Shown piece by piece: positions 16,686 to 27,675 of a stretch of DNA of 64,000 nt; the stretch's first letter is position 1, and each line of letters opens with the position of its first letter. The notes beneath the pieces are model-generated. The model did not search any database, was not told the origin of the DNA, and worked only from the letters and a program-made list of their open reading frames with translations. The DNA comes from Actinomadura spongiicola (lineage in GTDB: Bacteria; Actinomycetota; Actinomycetes; Streptosporangiales; Streptosporangiaceae): the NCBI RefSeq assembly GCF_003432485.1, contig NZ_QVNQ01000003.1, positions 248,001-312,000 of the forward strand. The letters are read 5' to 3'. The translations under genes were made by a program, and so were the position numbers.

Positions 16686-16773
16686 GGAATTGCCTTTCGA
16701 TGGACGAGGATGCGGACCCCGGGATGCTCGGGAGCCCGGCAGCAGGTCGTTCAGGGGAGATTCCCCGGACTTG

Positions 16774-18502
<1,729 letters not shown>

Positions 18503-18506
<4 letters not shown>

Positions 18507-19144
18507 GCGGTCACCGCCTCCCGTTGTGGGGTGTGCACGGCCCGGGATTCCCGGAGCCAGTTCCTGAACCCGACCATCACCATGACGAAGAAGATCCCGT
18601 AGACCGCGCCGGAGACGTACAGCCCGGACTTGAACGCCAGCGGCGTTCCGACCAGGTCGACGAGCACCCAGACGATCCAGAAGTCGACCAGGGCGCGGCT
18701 CTGCGCGAACGTCGCGACCGCGCTGCCGACGAAGATGTAGGCGTTCGCCCACGGCGACCAGGCGATCTTCAGCCAGTCGAGGTGGACGAACAGTTGGGCG
18801 ACCAGCGCCGTGCCGAACAGCAGCGCGGCGACCAGCACCAGGCGTTCCTGCGGCGTCGCCTGCCGGACGACGAGACCGCTGGATTCCCGCCGTCCGCGGG
18901 CCCACATCGTCCACCCGTAGACGGCGAGCCCACAGAACAGCACCTGTTTCAGAGCGTTTCCGGGGACGTGCGCGTTCATGGACGCGGCGAGCAGCAGAAG
19001 CGCCCCGGTGAGCTGAACCGGCCACGTCCACAGCGTCTTGCGCATGGCGAGCCAGACGACGGCCAGGGACAGGACGTTGCCGACGAGATCGGTCCACAGG
19101 ATGTGCTCGCCGAACACCTCGAAGCCCGCGTCGAGCCAGCTCAT
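18503..19144 (-). CDS. ribM: PnuC-family transporter, probable riboflavin transporter (RibM/PnuX)
   Basis: A 213-residue membrane protein with about seven segments and PnuC motifs: [33 protein letters not shown], and the C-terminal [22 protein letters not shown]. PnuC proteins import vitamins by facilitated diffusion. Sitting inside the FMN-riboswitch operon, between ribE and ribBA, it is most likely the riboflavin importer known in Streptomyces and Corynebacterium rather than a nicotinamide riboside carrier (inference from context). Confidence 0.88.
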
Positions 19145-19734
19145 CGCCGATCACCGAGCATGCGTTCGACGTACTTGGCGACGACGTCCACTTCGAGGTT
19201 CACCGGGTCGCCGGGGCCTTTGTGCCCGAGCGTGGTGAGCGCGAGCGTCGTCGGGATGAGGGCGACGCTGAACCGGTCGGCGCCCGCCTCCACCACGGTG
19301 AGGCTGATACCGTCCACGGTGATGGAGCCCTTGTCGACCAGGTAGCGGCTCAGGTGGGGCGGAAGCGACACGGTGACGACGTCCCACCGCTCCCCCGGCT
19401 CCCGGGAGATGATCTCGCCGACGCCGTCGACATGGCCCTGGACGAGGTGCCCGCCGAGCCGGTCGGACAGCCGCACGGGCCGTTCGAGGTTGACCTTGGA
19501 GCCGGGTTCCAGCGCCCCGAGGCTCGACTTGTCGAGGGTCTCCTTGATGACGTCGGCGGTGAAGACCTCGTCCTTGACGTCCACCACGGTGAGACAGACC
19601 CCGTTGACGGCGATGGACGCGCCGTGCACGGCGTCCTCCGTGACGAGCGGACCGCGTACGGCGAGCGTGACCGAGTCCCCGGCGGGCTCGATCGCCGCGA
19701 TCTCGCCGAGCTCCTCGACGATGCCGGTGAACAT
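19141..19734 (-). CDS. ribE: Riboflavin synthase alpha chain
   Basis: A 197-residue protein starting [12 protein letters not shown], the universal riboflavin synthase N-terminus, with two lumazine-binding repeats ([11 protein letters not shown] near 50, and [11 protein letters not shown] near 145). It makes riboflavin from two lumazines. GGGAG lies just before the ATG at 19734. It is the first gene after the FMN riboswitch. The usual upstream partner ribD (deaminase/reductase) is not present here. Confidence 0.96.
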   Translation of the reverse strand: MFTGIVEELGEIAAIEPAGDSVTLAVRGPLVTEDAVHGASIAVNGVCLTVVDVKDEVFTADVIKETLDKSSLGALEPGSKVNLERPVRLSDRLGGHLVQGHVDGVGEIISREPGERWDVVTVSLPPHLSRYLVDKGSITVDGISLTVVEAGADRFSVALIPTTLALTTLGHKGPGDPVNLEVDVVAKYVERMLGDRR

Positions 19735-19810
19735 CTCTCCCGGGCCTCCTAGATAAGGCTCCGGGGGACGTCCATACATCGACGCACGCCCCCTGCGCAG
19801 GGGCGTACAG

Positions 19811-19940
19811 CGCGCTGCCTCCCATCCGGACTTTCACCGTCGGTCCCGGAGTTCCACCGGGTCAACCGGCCGATGGCTTCGGCCGGGTCGCGGACTGTCA
19901 CCGCCGGTTCGGAATTTCACCGACCCCGGAGCACGCGTTC
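19811..19940 (-). promoter_or_regulatory. FMN riboswitch (RFN element) of the riboflavin operon
   Basis: Minus-strand sequence carries the RFN conserved blocks in order: CTCCGGGGTCGGTGAAATTCC, CCGGCGGTGACAGTCC, then after a variable stem GGTGGAACTCCGGGACCGACG and GGTGAAAGTCCGGATGGGAGG. It binds FMN. It lies 77 bases before ribE, so it should repress ribE-ribM-ribBA-ribH when FMN is plentiful. Confidence 0.95.
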
Positions 19941-20034
19941 ATGGTCGTCAACCAGTGTGCCACGCGACTCATTCCCGCCCGGTGTGACCATCACCACGGA
20001 CCACCCATCCCAAATCAGTTCAACTCTCAACAAT

Positions 20035-20090
20035 CAGGGGGATGGTTAGATACCGTGACCAAAAAGTGATGCCTGTCACATATCCCCCTG
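20035..20090 (+). promoter_or_regulatory. Nested inverted repeats and Crp-like operator before doxX
   Basis: CAGGGGGAT (20035-20043) pairs exactly with ATCCCCCTG (20082-20090), and the right arm abuts the GGAGG ribosome binding site of the next gene. Inside the loop is GTGA-N6-TCAC (20066-20079), the core Crp/FNR-family palindrome. It could be a DNA operator, an RNA hairpin that hides the ribosome binding site, or both. Confidence 0.45.
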
Positions 20091-20100
20091 GAGGCGGTTC

Positions 20101-20508
20101 ATGGACGTCGTCGCTCTCATCGCCCGCATCGCGTTAGCCTTCATCTTCCTCGGCGCCGGTTTCGGCCATCTCACCTCCGCCGAGGCCATGACCCCCTACG
20201 CGGCGGCCAAGAAGCTCCCCCGGCCGAAGCTCGCCGTCCAGCTCTCGGGCGCCTACATGCTGGTGGCGGCGCTCCTGCTCGTCCTCGGCATCTGGCCCGA
20301 CCTGGCCGCGCTCGCCCTCGTCCCGTTCCTGCTCCTCACCGCCGTGGTCTTCCACGACTTCTGGCGCCAGGAATCACCGGAGGCCCGCCAGATGGAGCAG
20401 ATCCAGTTCAGCAAGAACCTCAGCCTCCTGGGCGGCGCCCTGGCGGTGTTCGTCCTTTACGCCTCAGACCCCCACCCCGGCCTCACCCTGCTGGGTCCCC
20501 TCTTCTGA
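20101..20508 (+). CDS. DoxX-family membrane protein
   Basis: A 135-residue protein with four hydrophobic segments, starting ALIARIALAFIFLGAGFGHL, typical of DoxX/DoxD-like quinone-related membrane proteins. It has the mid-protein LSGAYMLVAALLLVLGIWPDLAA-like turn and a soluble HDFWRQESPEARQMEQIQFSKN loop before the last helix. The Arg/His-containing loop is typical of the family. The ATG at 20101 has GGAGG six bases before it. DoxX proteins are linked to redox stress and sulfur metabolism, but a precise role cannot be assigned. It opens a small accessory block between the rib operon and rpe. Confidence 0.85.
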   Translation: MDVVALIARIALAFIFLGAGFGHLTSAEAMTPYAAAKKLPRPKLAVQLSGAYMLVAALLLVLGIWPDLAALALVPFLLLTAVVFHDFWRQESPEARQMEQIQFSKNLSLLGGALAVFVLYASDPHPGLTLLGPLF

Positions 20509-20628
20509 ATTCGGCTTCTTGCCGGTCGGCGTGCCCGGACTCCAGTTCCAGTCCGGCCGGTTGGGCCATGAAATCGAGTTCGGCGGGCCGGATGTCGCGG
20601 TGCGGGCCGCGGAACAGGCGGGCCGCAC

Positions 20629-20824
20629 CGCACGCGGGGCGAGGCGGTCTTCCGCCGGGCCGTCGAGCGGGAGGGAACCGCCCGCCGGCATCGACACGGA
20701 AATGGCCCTCGACCTGGTGATCGCTCCCATCCACGGGCGGTCGAACGGCCTGCACGGCACTTTGGAGCCCGACTATTTCGACCGTGTCGCGACGGTCATC
20801 CCGCGCGCCCTCTCCCCGAACTGA
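20629..20824 (+). pseudogene. Decayed C-terminal fragment of a TetR-family regulator
   Basis: One frame gives RTRGEAVFRRAVERE (20629-20673); the next frame continues PAGIDTEMALDLVIAPIHGR and ends FDRVATVIPRALSPN with a stop at 20822-20824. Joined across one indel these match the usual C-terminal half of TetR regulators (a VFRRAVERGE-xx-xDxELALDL pattern). No N-terminal DNA-binding domain is found upstream. The rest of the 20509-20907 interval holds no other convincing gene. Confidence 0.55.
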
Positions 20825-20907
20825 CGGGGTGGGCAGGGGTTGCCGTCGGGCGGGCGGCGCGTGAAACTCGTTGACTGAAACGGCGCCGAGGGATCGGGGA
20901 ATGGGAC

Positions 20908-22398
20908 ATGGGCGGACTGACCTTGTCACCGAAGATCCTGGACGTTCTCGACTTCGGGACTCCCTCCGCCGAGCGGGACATCTCCCGGGGCCTGGAGAAG
21001 TACTTCGTCGAGTCCGACGCCTACCAGCGGGTTCGGTCGGGGGCGAAGACGATCCTGATGGGGAACCGGGGGGCGGGGAAGAGCGCCATCTTCCAGGTGC
21101 TGGCCAAGCGGGAACGCGAGGCGGGCAGCCATGTGATCGTGCTGAGCCCGGAGGATTACTCGTACGAGTTGCTCAGCGCGACGATGGCGGCCGAGGACGC
21201 CGGGTCGTGGGCGAAGCAAGGGGCCTACGCGGCGGCGTGGAAGTATCTGATCTATGTGCTGGTGATGAAGGCGCTGGCGCGGAAGGGGATGCGGCTGACC
21301 AAGGGCGGCGGCCGGGAGATTCACAAGTACGTCCGGGACATGCACGGCGCGCAGCAGCTCGGGCCGTTGTCGTTGCTCGTGTCGTATCTGAAACGGCTGG
21401 AGGCCATCAAACTCGGGCCGATCGAGGCGGGGTTGCGGACACGGGAGCTGGACCGGCTCTACAAGCTCGAAGAGATACACAATTTGTTGCCCGCGTTGCA
21501 GAACGTGCTGGACGGTCAGCGGGTCGTGGTCCTCGTCGACGAGCTCGACCGCGGATGGGATTCGTCCGAGGACGCCAAGGCGTTCGTCGCCGGGTTGTTC
21601 CAGGCGTGCGTGTCCATCAACGGGCTGCACCGTAATCTGCGCGTTTATGTGTCGTTGCGGCAGGAGCTGTACGACGACATCCCGTCCCTGTACGACGACG
21701 CGCAGAAACACCGGGACCTGGTGGAGAAGATCTATTGGTCGGAGGAGTCCCTGCTGGAGCTGATCGCCAAGCGGATCAGGCATTCGGCGCATGAGAAGGG
21801 CTTCGACGTGGAGGCCATGGAACAGGCCGGGGACTGGGCCTGCTGGTCGGCGATCTTCGCCTCACCGCCCGGCCGGGGGCGGGAAGCGTCGTTCCGGTAC
21901 ATGGTCGACAGGACGCTGTACCGGCCGAGGGAGATCATCCAGTTCTGCTCGGAGGCGCTGGCGAACGGGCGGAGAGGCACCTCGCGGCTGCCCGTTCCCT
22001 ATTCGGCGATCGAGCGTTCCGAGTACGGGTACTCCGCGGAACGGCTCAAGGACATCGCGGCCGAGTACCGTTTTCAGTACCCGGGGTTGTTGAGCGTCTT
22101 CGAGATTTTCCGCAGCCACCCGCACACGCTCGACCGCGACGAACTCGAAATGCTCTGCCTCGAACTGGCCGTCGGTGAGATCCCCACGCACGGGACGGAG
22201 TCATGGCTTCCGCAGTGCGACCCGAACGACCTGATCGAGGTGCTGTGGCGGTCGGGCCTGCTCAGCGCCCAGGCCAACGGGAACGGCACCTACCTGGGAA
22301 GCCACCAGGTTCAGTACCTCAACCTCGCGGCGGTCAAAAGGTTCCGGATCCACGACATGTTCCGCGCCTCGCTCGGGATCGCCGCGCCGGAGGTGTGA
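20908..22398 (+). CDS. P-loop ATPase resembling the Sll1717 family
   Basis: A 496-residue cytoplasmic protein. Walker A GNRGAGKS is at 52-59 and Walker B VVVLVDELDRGWD at 206-218, followed by a long VSLRQELYDDIPSLYDDAQ segment with a sensor-like arginine and a C-terminal winged-helix-like region. The pattern of a short N-terminal segment (GLEKYFVESDAYQRV) before the P-loop and the DELDxGWD box is what I associate with Sll1717-type STAND/KAP-like ATPases. Some relatives lie in phage-defence or repair loci. It has no partner gene and codon third positions are less GC-rich than its neighbours, suggesting transfer. Function unknown. Confidence 0.75.
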   Translation: MGGLTLSPKILDVLDFGTPSAERDISRGLEKYFVESDAYQRVRSGAKTILMGNRGAGKSAIFQVLAKREREAGSHVIVLSPEDYSYELLSATMAAEDAGSWAKQGAYAAAWKYLIYVLVMKALARKGMRLTKGGGREIHKYVRDMHGAQQLGPLSLLVSYLKRLEAIKLGPIEAGLRTRELDRLYKLEEIHNLLPALQNVLDGQRVVVLVDELDRGWDSSEDAKAFVAGLFQACVSINGLHRNLRVYVSLRQELYDDIPSLYDDAQKHRDLVEKIYWSEESLLELIAKRIRHSAHEKGFDVEAMEQAGDWACWSAIFASPPGRGREASFRYMVDRTLYRPREIIQFCSEALANGRRGTSRLPVPYSAIERSEYGYSAERLKDIAAEYRFQYPGLLSVFEIFRSHPHTLDRDELEMLCLELAVGEIPTHGTESWLPQCDPNDLIEVLWRSGLLSAQANGNGTYLGSHQVQYLNLAAVKRFRIHDMFRASLGIAAPEV

Positions 22399-22409
22399 AA
22401 CGTCCCCCG

Positions 22410-23048
22410 TCAGGCGTGGTTCAGGCGCACGCCCGTCGAGGTCGTCTTCACCTGGGCGAGGTCCGGGATGATGTGGTGGGCTTCGGTCAGCACCGCCGGG
22501 TCATGGCTGGTGGTCACCGCCAGGACGGTCGCACCGGCGGCGCGGCCCGCCGCCACTCCGGCGGGGGCGTCCTCGAAGACGACGCAGGCGGACGGGTCCA
22601 CGCCCAGGAGCCGGGCGGCCCGAAGGTAGCCGGACGGGTCGGGCTTGCCGTCCGGGACGTCCTCGGCCGTCACCACCACCGGCGGGAGCGGCACGCCCGC
22701 GACGTCCGTGCGGAGTCTCAGTTGGGCCCGGTCCATGGACGTGACGAACGCGAAGGGCAGACCGTTCATGTTCGCCAGAAGGTCCAAGGCGCCGGGTAGG
22801 GCGCTGATGCCGTCGGTGCCGGTGGCCTCCAACTCGTCCAGGCGCGCGGTGGCCGCTCGGACCTGGTCGGCCGGGACGAACTCGGCCACGCGGTCGATGG
22901 TGCGGCGGCCGTGGGCGTCGGCGAGGAACTCGTCCGCGTCGATGCCGTACTCTGCGGCCCATTCGCGGGCCGCGCGCTCGACGAGGGGCGTGGAGTCGAC
23001 GAGGGTGCCGTCCACGTCGAACAGGACGGCCGCGCAGGGAAAGATCAT
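22410..23048 (-). CDS. HAD-superfamily sugar-phosphate phosphatase
   Basis: A 212-residue protein starting [20 protein letters not shown], with the catalytic DxD motif at about 11-13. It has VTSMDR (motif II), KPDPSGYLRAA (motif III lysine) and VVFEDAPAGVAAGRAAG (motif IV acidic pair), as in beta-phosphoglucomutase or 2-deoxyglucose-6-phosphate phosphatase relatives. The ATG shares its first base with the last base of the rpe stop, so it is coupled to the pentose-phosphate epimerase. A housekeeping sugar-phosphate substrate is likely, but not defined. Confidence 0.88.
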   Translation of the reverse strand: MIFPCAAVLFDVDGTLVDSTPLVERAAREWAAEYGIDADEFLADAHGRRTIDRVAEFVPADQVRAATARLDELEATGTDGISALPGALDLLANMNGLPFAFVTSMDRAQLRLRTDVAGVPLPPVVVTAEDVPDGKPDPSGYLRAARLLGVDPSACVVFEDAPAGVAAGRAAGATVLAVTTSHDPAVLTEAHHIIPDLAQVKTTSTGVRLNHA

Positions 23049-23722
23049 CAGTTCGCCTTCGCCGTCGCCTCGTCCGCCTGGGCCCGGAGTCGGCGGACCG
23101 CCTCGGCGGGGTCGGCGGCCCCGTAGACGGCGCTGCCCGCGACGAACACGTCCGCGCCGGCCTCCGCGCACCGTTCGATGGTCTCCGCGCTGACGCCGCC
23201 GTCCACCTGGAGCCACACGGGAAGGTCGCGGCCCCGGATGAGCTCGCGGGCGCGGCGGACCTTCGGCAGGACGACGTCCAGGAACTTCTGGCCGCCGAAC
23301 CCGGGCTCGACGGTCATGAGGAGCAGCATGTCGATCTCGCCGAGGAGGTCCTCGAACCCGTCCACGGGTGTGGCGGGATTCACACCGAGCCCCGCGCGGG
23401 CGCCCGCCGCGCGGATGGCGCGCAGGGTGCGGATGGGCGCCTTGGCGGCCTCGGCGTGGATGGTGACGCTCTTCGCGCCGACCTCCGCGTACTCCGGCGC
23501 CCACCGGTCGGGGTCCTCGATCATCAGGTGGCAGTCGAGCGGCAGGGCGCTGTGTTCGAGCAGCGCCTGGACGACCGGCAGTCCCAAGGTGAGGTTCGGG
23601 ACGAAGTGGTTGTCCATGACGTCGACGTGGACCCAGTCGGCGGAGTCGGCGACGCGGGCGACGTCCTCGGCCAGGTGCGCGAAGTCGGCGGACAGGATGC
23701 TGGGTGCGATCTGAGGAGCCAT
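23048..23722 (-). CDS. rpe: Ribulose-phosphate 3-epimerase
   Basis: A 224-residue TIM-barrel enzyme from the ATG at 23722 ([20 protein letters not shown]). Metal and catalytic motifs are [39 protein letters not shown] and LQVDGGVS. It interconverts ribulose and xylulose 5-phosphate and so feeds ribulose 5-phosphate to the nearby riboflavin genes. It is followed by the HAD phosphatase with one-base overlap. Confidence 0.96.
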   Translation of the reverse strand: MAPQIAPSILSADFAHLAEDVARVADSADWVHVDVMDNHFVPNLTLGLPVVQALLEHSALPLDCHLMIEDPDRWAPEYAEVGAKSVTIHAEAAKAPIRTLRAIRAAGARAGLGVNPATPVDGFEDLLGEIDMLLLMTVEPGFGGQKFLDVVLPKVRRARELIRGRDLPVWLQVDGGVSAETIERCAEAGADVFVAGSAVYGAADPAEAVRRLRAQADEATAKAN

Positions 23723-23735
23723 GATGCCCCGAAGT

Positions 23736-24671
23736 CTATTGGGGCAGTTCCTCCCGATCCTCACCCGGCCGGGTGAGGGCGGGCGCGGACCGGCCCGCGA
23801 GGCGGAGGCGGACGAACGTTTCCGGCGCGCCGGCCGTGATCCAGAGGCCGAGCACCACCTGGACGACGAACGTCTGAACCAGATGCGAGCCGTCGAGCGC
23901 GGCGATGGCGCCGGCACCGGCCAGACCCACGGGGACGCGGGCCACGCGCCGCCAGGGCTTCCCCGCCGCGTCGAACCAGCCGCGGGCCGCGAGCAGGGAC
24001 AGGCCGGCGACCGCGCCGCAGATGCCGCCAACTGCCCGGGTCGACTCGACGAGCGTCACGGGTTCGGTCTCTCCTCCCGCCGCTCGGATGGAGCGGGACC
24101 AGGCGTCCGGCCAGGTCCAGTCCTGGAGCGGTTGGAAAGCCCCCCAAGCCGCCGCAAGCAGTAGCAGGGAGACGGCGAGGGCGAGGGCCATCTGCACCGC
24201 GAGATGGCGGCGGGTCCACCACGGGACGAGGACGGGCTCCAGCACCAGAACGACCGCCAGGAGGGCGAGGCCGATGCCCCAGCCCGCGAGAACCTGGCTG
24301 ATCGAATGGACTCCCAGGTACACGCGGGACAACCCGATCAGGACGATCAGGACGACCGCGGCCGTCCACAGGAGCCACCGCCTGGTCTGGGCGGCGAAGT
24401 ATCCGTAGGCGACCGGCGCGTTCTGGGCGTGACCGGACGGCATCCCGAACGACGAGTGTGACTGCTTCCCTTCGATGGACGGGTCCGTCCAGTAGGGACG
24501 GGGGTCGTGGAACAGCATCTTCAGCAGCGTGTTGAGGAACGCGCTGAACAGCAGGACGACCGCGGCCCGTGCCGCCAGACGTGGAGCCGCGCACCAGAAC
24601 AGCAGCGCCAGCACCGGCACGTAGAAGGCGGCGCTGCCCAGAAACGACATGGCGTGCATGAAGCCGGTCAT
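23736..24671 (-). CDS. PAP2-superfamily membrane phosphatase
   Basis: A 311-residue protein with about eight hydrophobic segments. The three PAP2 phosphatase motifs are seen: K-x6-RP as [16 protein letters not shown] (catalytic His), and [13 protein letters not shown]. Such enzymes remove phosphate from lipid phosphates (phosphatidic acid or undecaprenyl diphosphate) at the membrane outer face. The C-terminal half is an extra membrane domain beyond the core. It sits between rsmB and rpe. Confidence 0.88.
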   Translation of the reverse strand: MTGFMHAMSFLGSAAFYVPVLALLFWCAAPRLAARAAVVLLFSAFLNTLLKMLFHDPRPYWTDPSIEGKQSHSSFGMPSGHAQNAPVAYGYFAAQTRRWLLWTAAVVLIVLIGLSRVYLGVHSISQVLAGWGIGLALLAVVLVLEPVLVPWWTRRHLAVQMALALAVSLLLLAAAWGAFQPLQDWTWPDAWSRSIRAAGGETEPVTLVESTRAVGGICGAVAGLSLLAARGWFDAAGKPWRRVARVPVGLAGAGAIAALDGSHLVQTFVVQVVLGLWITAGAPETFVRLRLAGRSAPALTRPGEDREELPQ

Positions 24672-24688
24672 CGCGCCTCCTTAGGGGG

Positions 24689-26095
24689 TTACGTGCGGCG
24701 CAGTAGTGCCAGGAACATGGCGTCCGTGCCGTGGCGGTGGGGCCAGAACTGCGCGTACGGGCCGTCCCCCAGACCAGTGAGGTCCGTGGACACGGACGCC
24801 AGGACGGACGGGGCGTCGAGCCGTTCGACGTCGTCGCGGCCGCGTAGGGCGTCGTCCACGACCACCCGGGTCTCCGCCAGGTGCGGGGAGCAGGTGACGT
24901 ACGCGACGACACCGCCCGGACGGACGGAGTCCAGCGCCGCGGCGAGCAGCCCCCGCTGCAACGGGCCGAGCTCGGCGATCGACTCGGGGCCGCGCCGCCA
25001 GCGGGCCTCCGGGCGGCGGCGGAGCGCGCCGAGGCCGGTGCACGGCGCGTCCACCATGACCCGGTCGAAGGAGGCGGGGCGCCACGCGGGCGCGGTGCCG
25101 TCGGCAGCGACCACGCCGGCGCGGTCGTCGACGGCGCCGCGGACGAGCCGGGCCCGGTGCGGCTGGACGTCGGCGGCGAGCAACCGCGCGTCTCGCCGGG
25201 CGGCGAGAGCGGACAGCAGGCCCGCCTTGCCGCCGGGGCCCGCGCACAGGTCCGCCCAGCGCGCGTCCAGGCCGTCCAGGGGCGTCTCCGCCAGGGCGAG
25301 GGCGACCAACTGGCTGGCCTCGTCCTGGACGGCGGCGCGCCCGTCGCGGACGGCGGCGACCTCCGCCGGGTCGCCTTCGGGCAGCACGGCGCCGAAGGGC
25401 GAGTAGGGGGCGGGTTCCGCGCCCGCGTCGCACAGCTCCTCGACGGTGGCCCGGCCCGGACGGGCGACCAGCGTGACGCGGGGCCGGGCGTTGTCGGCAG
25501 CGAGCAACTCGCCGATCTCGTCGTCTCCTACGGCGTCGCGCAACGCGGACACGATCCACTTGGGGTGGCTGTGCAGAACCGACAGGCGGGTGGTCGTGTC
25601 AGTATCAGCGGGCGCCACGATCTCCAGCCACGCGTCCAGGTCGCGGGTGGCGACCTTGCGGAGCACCGCGTTGGCGAACTTGGACTGGCCCGGGCCCGCG
25701 ACGGACCGGGCCAGTTCGACCGCCGTGCCCACGGCCGCGTGCGGCGGGATCCGGGTCGCGAGGATCTGGTGGGCGCCGAGGCGCAGCACGTCGAGGAGCG
25801 GCGCGTCGACACGACGCAGCTCACGGTCGCTGCACAGGGCGAGCACCGCGTCGTAGGTGCCGCGTCCGCGCAGCGTGCCGTAGGTCAGTTCGGTGGCGAG
25901 GGCGGCGTCGCGTCCGGTGAGGCCGCGGTCGCGCAGGCGGCCCGGCAGCAGGAGGTTGGCGTAGGCGTCGCGGGTCTCGACGGCGCGGATCACGTCGAAC
26001 GCGGTGCGCCGGACGAGGTCCTGCGGGCGTCCCGTCCTGCGGGGGCCGCCGGGCCTGCGGTTCTGGGCGCGTCGGTGGTGGCGGGCGGGTGGCAT
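24689..26095 (-). CDS. rsmB: 16S rRNA m5C967 methyltransferase
   Basis: A 468-residue protein. The N-terminal NusB-like RNA-binding domain spans about 25-160. The C-terminal SAM-dependent domain has DLCAGPGGKAGLLSA (SAM motif I), DAPCTGLGALRRRPEARW (motif IV, Cys) and VTCSPHLAET (motif VI catalytic Cys). The GC-rich basic N-terminus is typical of actinobacterial RsmB. The ATG shares a base with the fmt stop. Confidence 0.93.
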   Translation of the reverse strand: MPPARHHRRAQNRRPGGPRRTGRPQDLVRRTAFDVIRAVETRDAYANLLLPGRLRDRGLTGRDAALATELTYGTLRGRGTYDAVLALCSDRELRRVDAPLLDVLRLGAHQILATRIPPHAAVGTAVELARSVAGPGQSKFANAVLRKVATRDLDAWLEIVAPADTDTTTRLSVLHSHPKWIVSALRDAVGDDEIGELLAADNARPRVTLVARPGRATVEELCDAGAEPAPYSPFGAVLPEGDPAEVAAVRDGRAAVQDEASQLVALALAETPLDGLDARWADLCAGPGGKAGLLSALAARRDARLLAADVQPHRARLVRGAVDDRAGVVAADGTAPAWRPASFDRVMVDAPCTGLGALRRRPEARWRRGPESIAELGPLQRGLLAAALDSVRPGGVVAYVTCSPHLAETRVVVDDALRGRDDVERLDAPSVLASVSTDLTGLGDGPYAQFWPHRHGTDAMFLALLRRT

Positions 26096-27033
26096 CAGTG
26101 CAGCGCGTCCTTACCGGTGAGGTCGCCTGTGAGGTCGACCCCGCGCGCCCAGTCGGCGGCGGCCATGCCGCGCTTGCCCTGCGGCTGGACGTCCCCCAGC
26201 GCGACGGGATGGGTGGCCGTTCCCACGAGCACCTCGTTCTTCCCCGCCCGCAGTTCGCCGGGCGCCAGGTTCTCGGCGTCGGGCCTCGGACGGACGGGCC
26301 CCAGCTTGAGGCGCGTGTCACGGAAGAGCGTCCACGCTCCGGGCGCGGGCGTGCAGGCGCGCACGAGCCGGTCGATGTGCAGGGCCGGGTTCTTCCAGTC
26401 CACGTGACCGTCCTCGGGCGTCAGCTTGGCCGCGTGGGACACGCCCTCAGTCGGCTGCGGGCGGGGTTCCAGAACGCCCGCCTCGATGCCGTTCATCGTG
26501 TCCAGCAGCAGGCTCGCTCCGGCGACGGCCAGTCGGCCCAGCAGGTCACCGGCGGTGTCGGTCGGTTGGATCGGCTCCGTGAGGACGCCGTAGACCGGGC
26601 CGGTGTCCAGGCCCTCCTCGATCTGGAACGTGGCCGCGCCGGTCACGTCGTCGCCGTGCAGAATCGCGCGCTGGACGGGCGCCGCGCCGCGCCAGGCGGG
26701 CAGCAGCGAGAAGTGCAGGTTCACCCAGCCGTGCCGGGGGATGTCGAGGGCCTCACGGGGCAGCAGCGCGCCGTAGGCGACCACGGGACAGCAGTCGGGC
26801 GCGATCTCGCGGAGCCGGTCCAGGAACTCGGGGTCGCGGGCCTTGGCGGGCTTGAGCACCTCCACGCCCGCCTCGGCGGCGAGTTCCGCCACCGGGCTGG
26901 CGCTGAGACGCCGCCCACGGCCCGAACGCCCGTCCGGACGGGTCACGACCGCCACCACCTCGTGCGAGGACCCCAGAAGCGCCGTGAGGGCCGGGAGAGC
27001 CGTCTCCGGAGTACCGGCGAAGACCAACCGCAT
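26095..27033 (-). CDS. fmt: Methionyl-tRNA formyltransferase
   Basis: A 312-residue enzyme that formylates initiator Met-tRNA. Signature motifs are [31 protein letters not shown] (catalytic Asn and His) and [10 protein letters not shown] (catalytic Asp), with the C-terminal OB-like tRNA-binding domain after about residue 210. It starts immediately after the def stop (no gap), the standard def-fmt pair. Confidence 0.96.
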   Translation of the reverse strand: MRLVFAGTPETALPALTALLGSSHEVVAVVTRPDGRSGRGRRLSASPVAELAAEAGVEVLKPAKARDPEFLDRLREIAPDCCPVVAYGALLPREALDIPRHGWVNLHFSLLPAWRGAAPVQRAILHGDDVTGAATFQIEEGLDTGPVYGVLTEPIQPTDTAGDLLGRLAVAGASLLLDTMNGIEAGVLEPRPQPTEGVSHAAKLTPEDGHVDWKNPALHIDRLVRACTPAPGAWTLFRDTRLKLGPVRPRPDAENLAPGELRAGKNEVLVGTATHPVALGDVQPQGKRGMAAADWARGVDLTGDLTGKDALH

Positions 27034-27579
27034 CTAGATCGCCTTCCCGAGGGTGCGGTGCGGCGACTCCTTGACGACCGGCGCAGGCTCGCCGAACCAC
27101 TCGGCCTCGCGGATCGCCTTCATCGCGGCCTTGCGCTGCTCGGGGTCCATCCGGTCGATGAAGATCACGCCGTCGAGGTGGTCGGTCTCGTGCTGGACGC
27201 AGCGGGCCAGCAGGTGCGTGCCCTCCAACGTGATCGGCTCGCCGTGCATGTTGAAGCCCTTCGCCACGGCCCGCACGGCCCGCGCCGTGGGGAACGCCAG
27301 GCCCGGCAGGGACAGGCAGCCCTCGTCGTCGGTCTCCTGCTCGTCCGACAGGTCCAGGGTCGGGTTGACCACGTGGCCCAGCCGGTCGTCGACGTAGTAG
27401 GTGAACACCCGCAGGCTCACGCCGAGCTGCGGCGCGGCCAGGCCCACACCGGGAGCGTCGATCATCGTGTCGGTGAGGTCCTTGACGAGCTGGCGCAGCT
27501 CCTTGTCGAAGTCCTTCACCGGCTCCGCGGGCGTGCGCAGCACGGGATCGCCGAAGAGGCGGATGGGCTTGACGGCCAA
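27034..27579 (-). CDS. def: Peptide deformylase
   Basis: A 181-residue metalloenzyme removing the formyl group from nascent chains. It has all three motifs: GVGLAAPQLG, EGCLSLPG (metal Cys) and QHETDHLDGV (HExxH-type metal site). It is a type 1 enzyme and directly precedes fmt. Confidence 0.96.
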   Translation of the reverse strand: MAVKPIRLFGDPVLRTPAEPVKDFDKELRQLVKDLTDTMIDAPGVGLAAPQLGVSLRVFTYYVDDRLGHVVNPTLDLSDEQETDDEGCLSLPGLAFPTARAVRAVAKGFNMHGEPITLEGTHLLARCVQHETDHLDGVIFIDRMDPEQRKAAMKAIREAEWFGEPAPVVKESPHRTLGKAI

Positions 27580-27675
27580 CGAGGACTCCGTTTCGTGGGA
27601 GATCTGGATGCTCCGTCCAGTCTACGGAGCACCATGCGCGCGCATCACGAGTCGCGGGCGCGGTCCGCGGTGACT

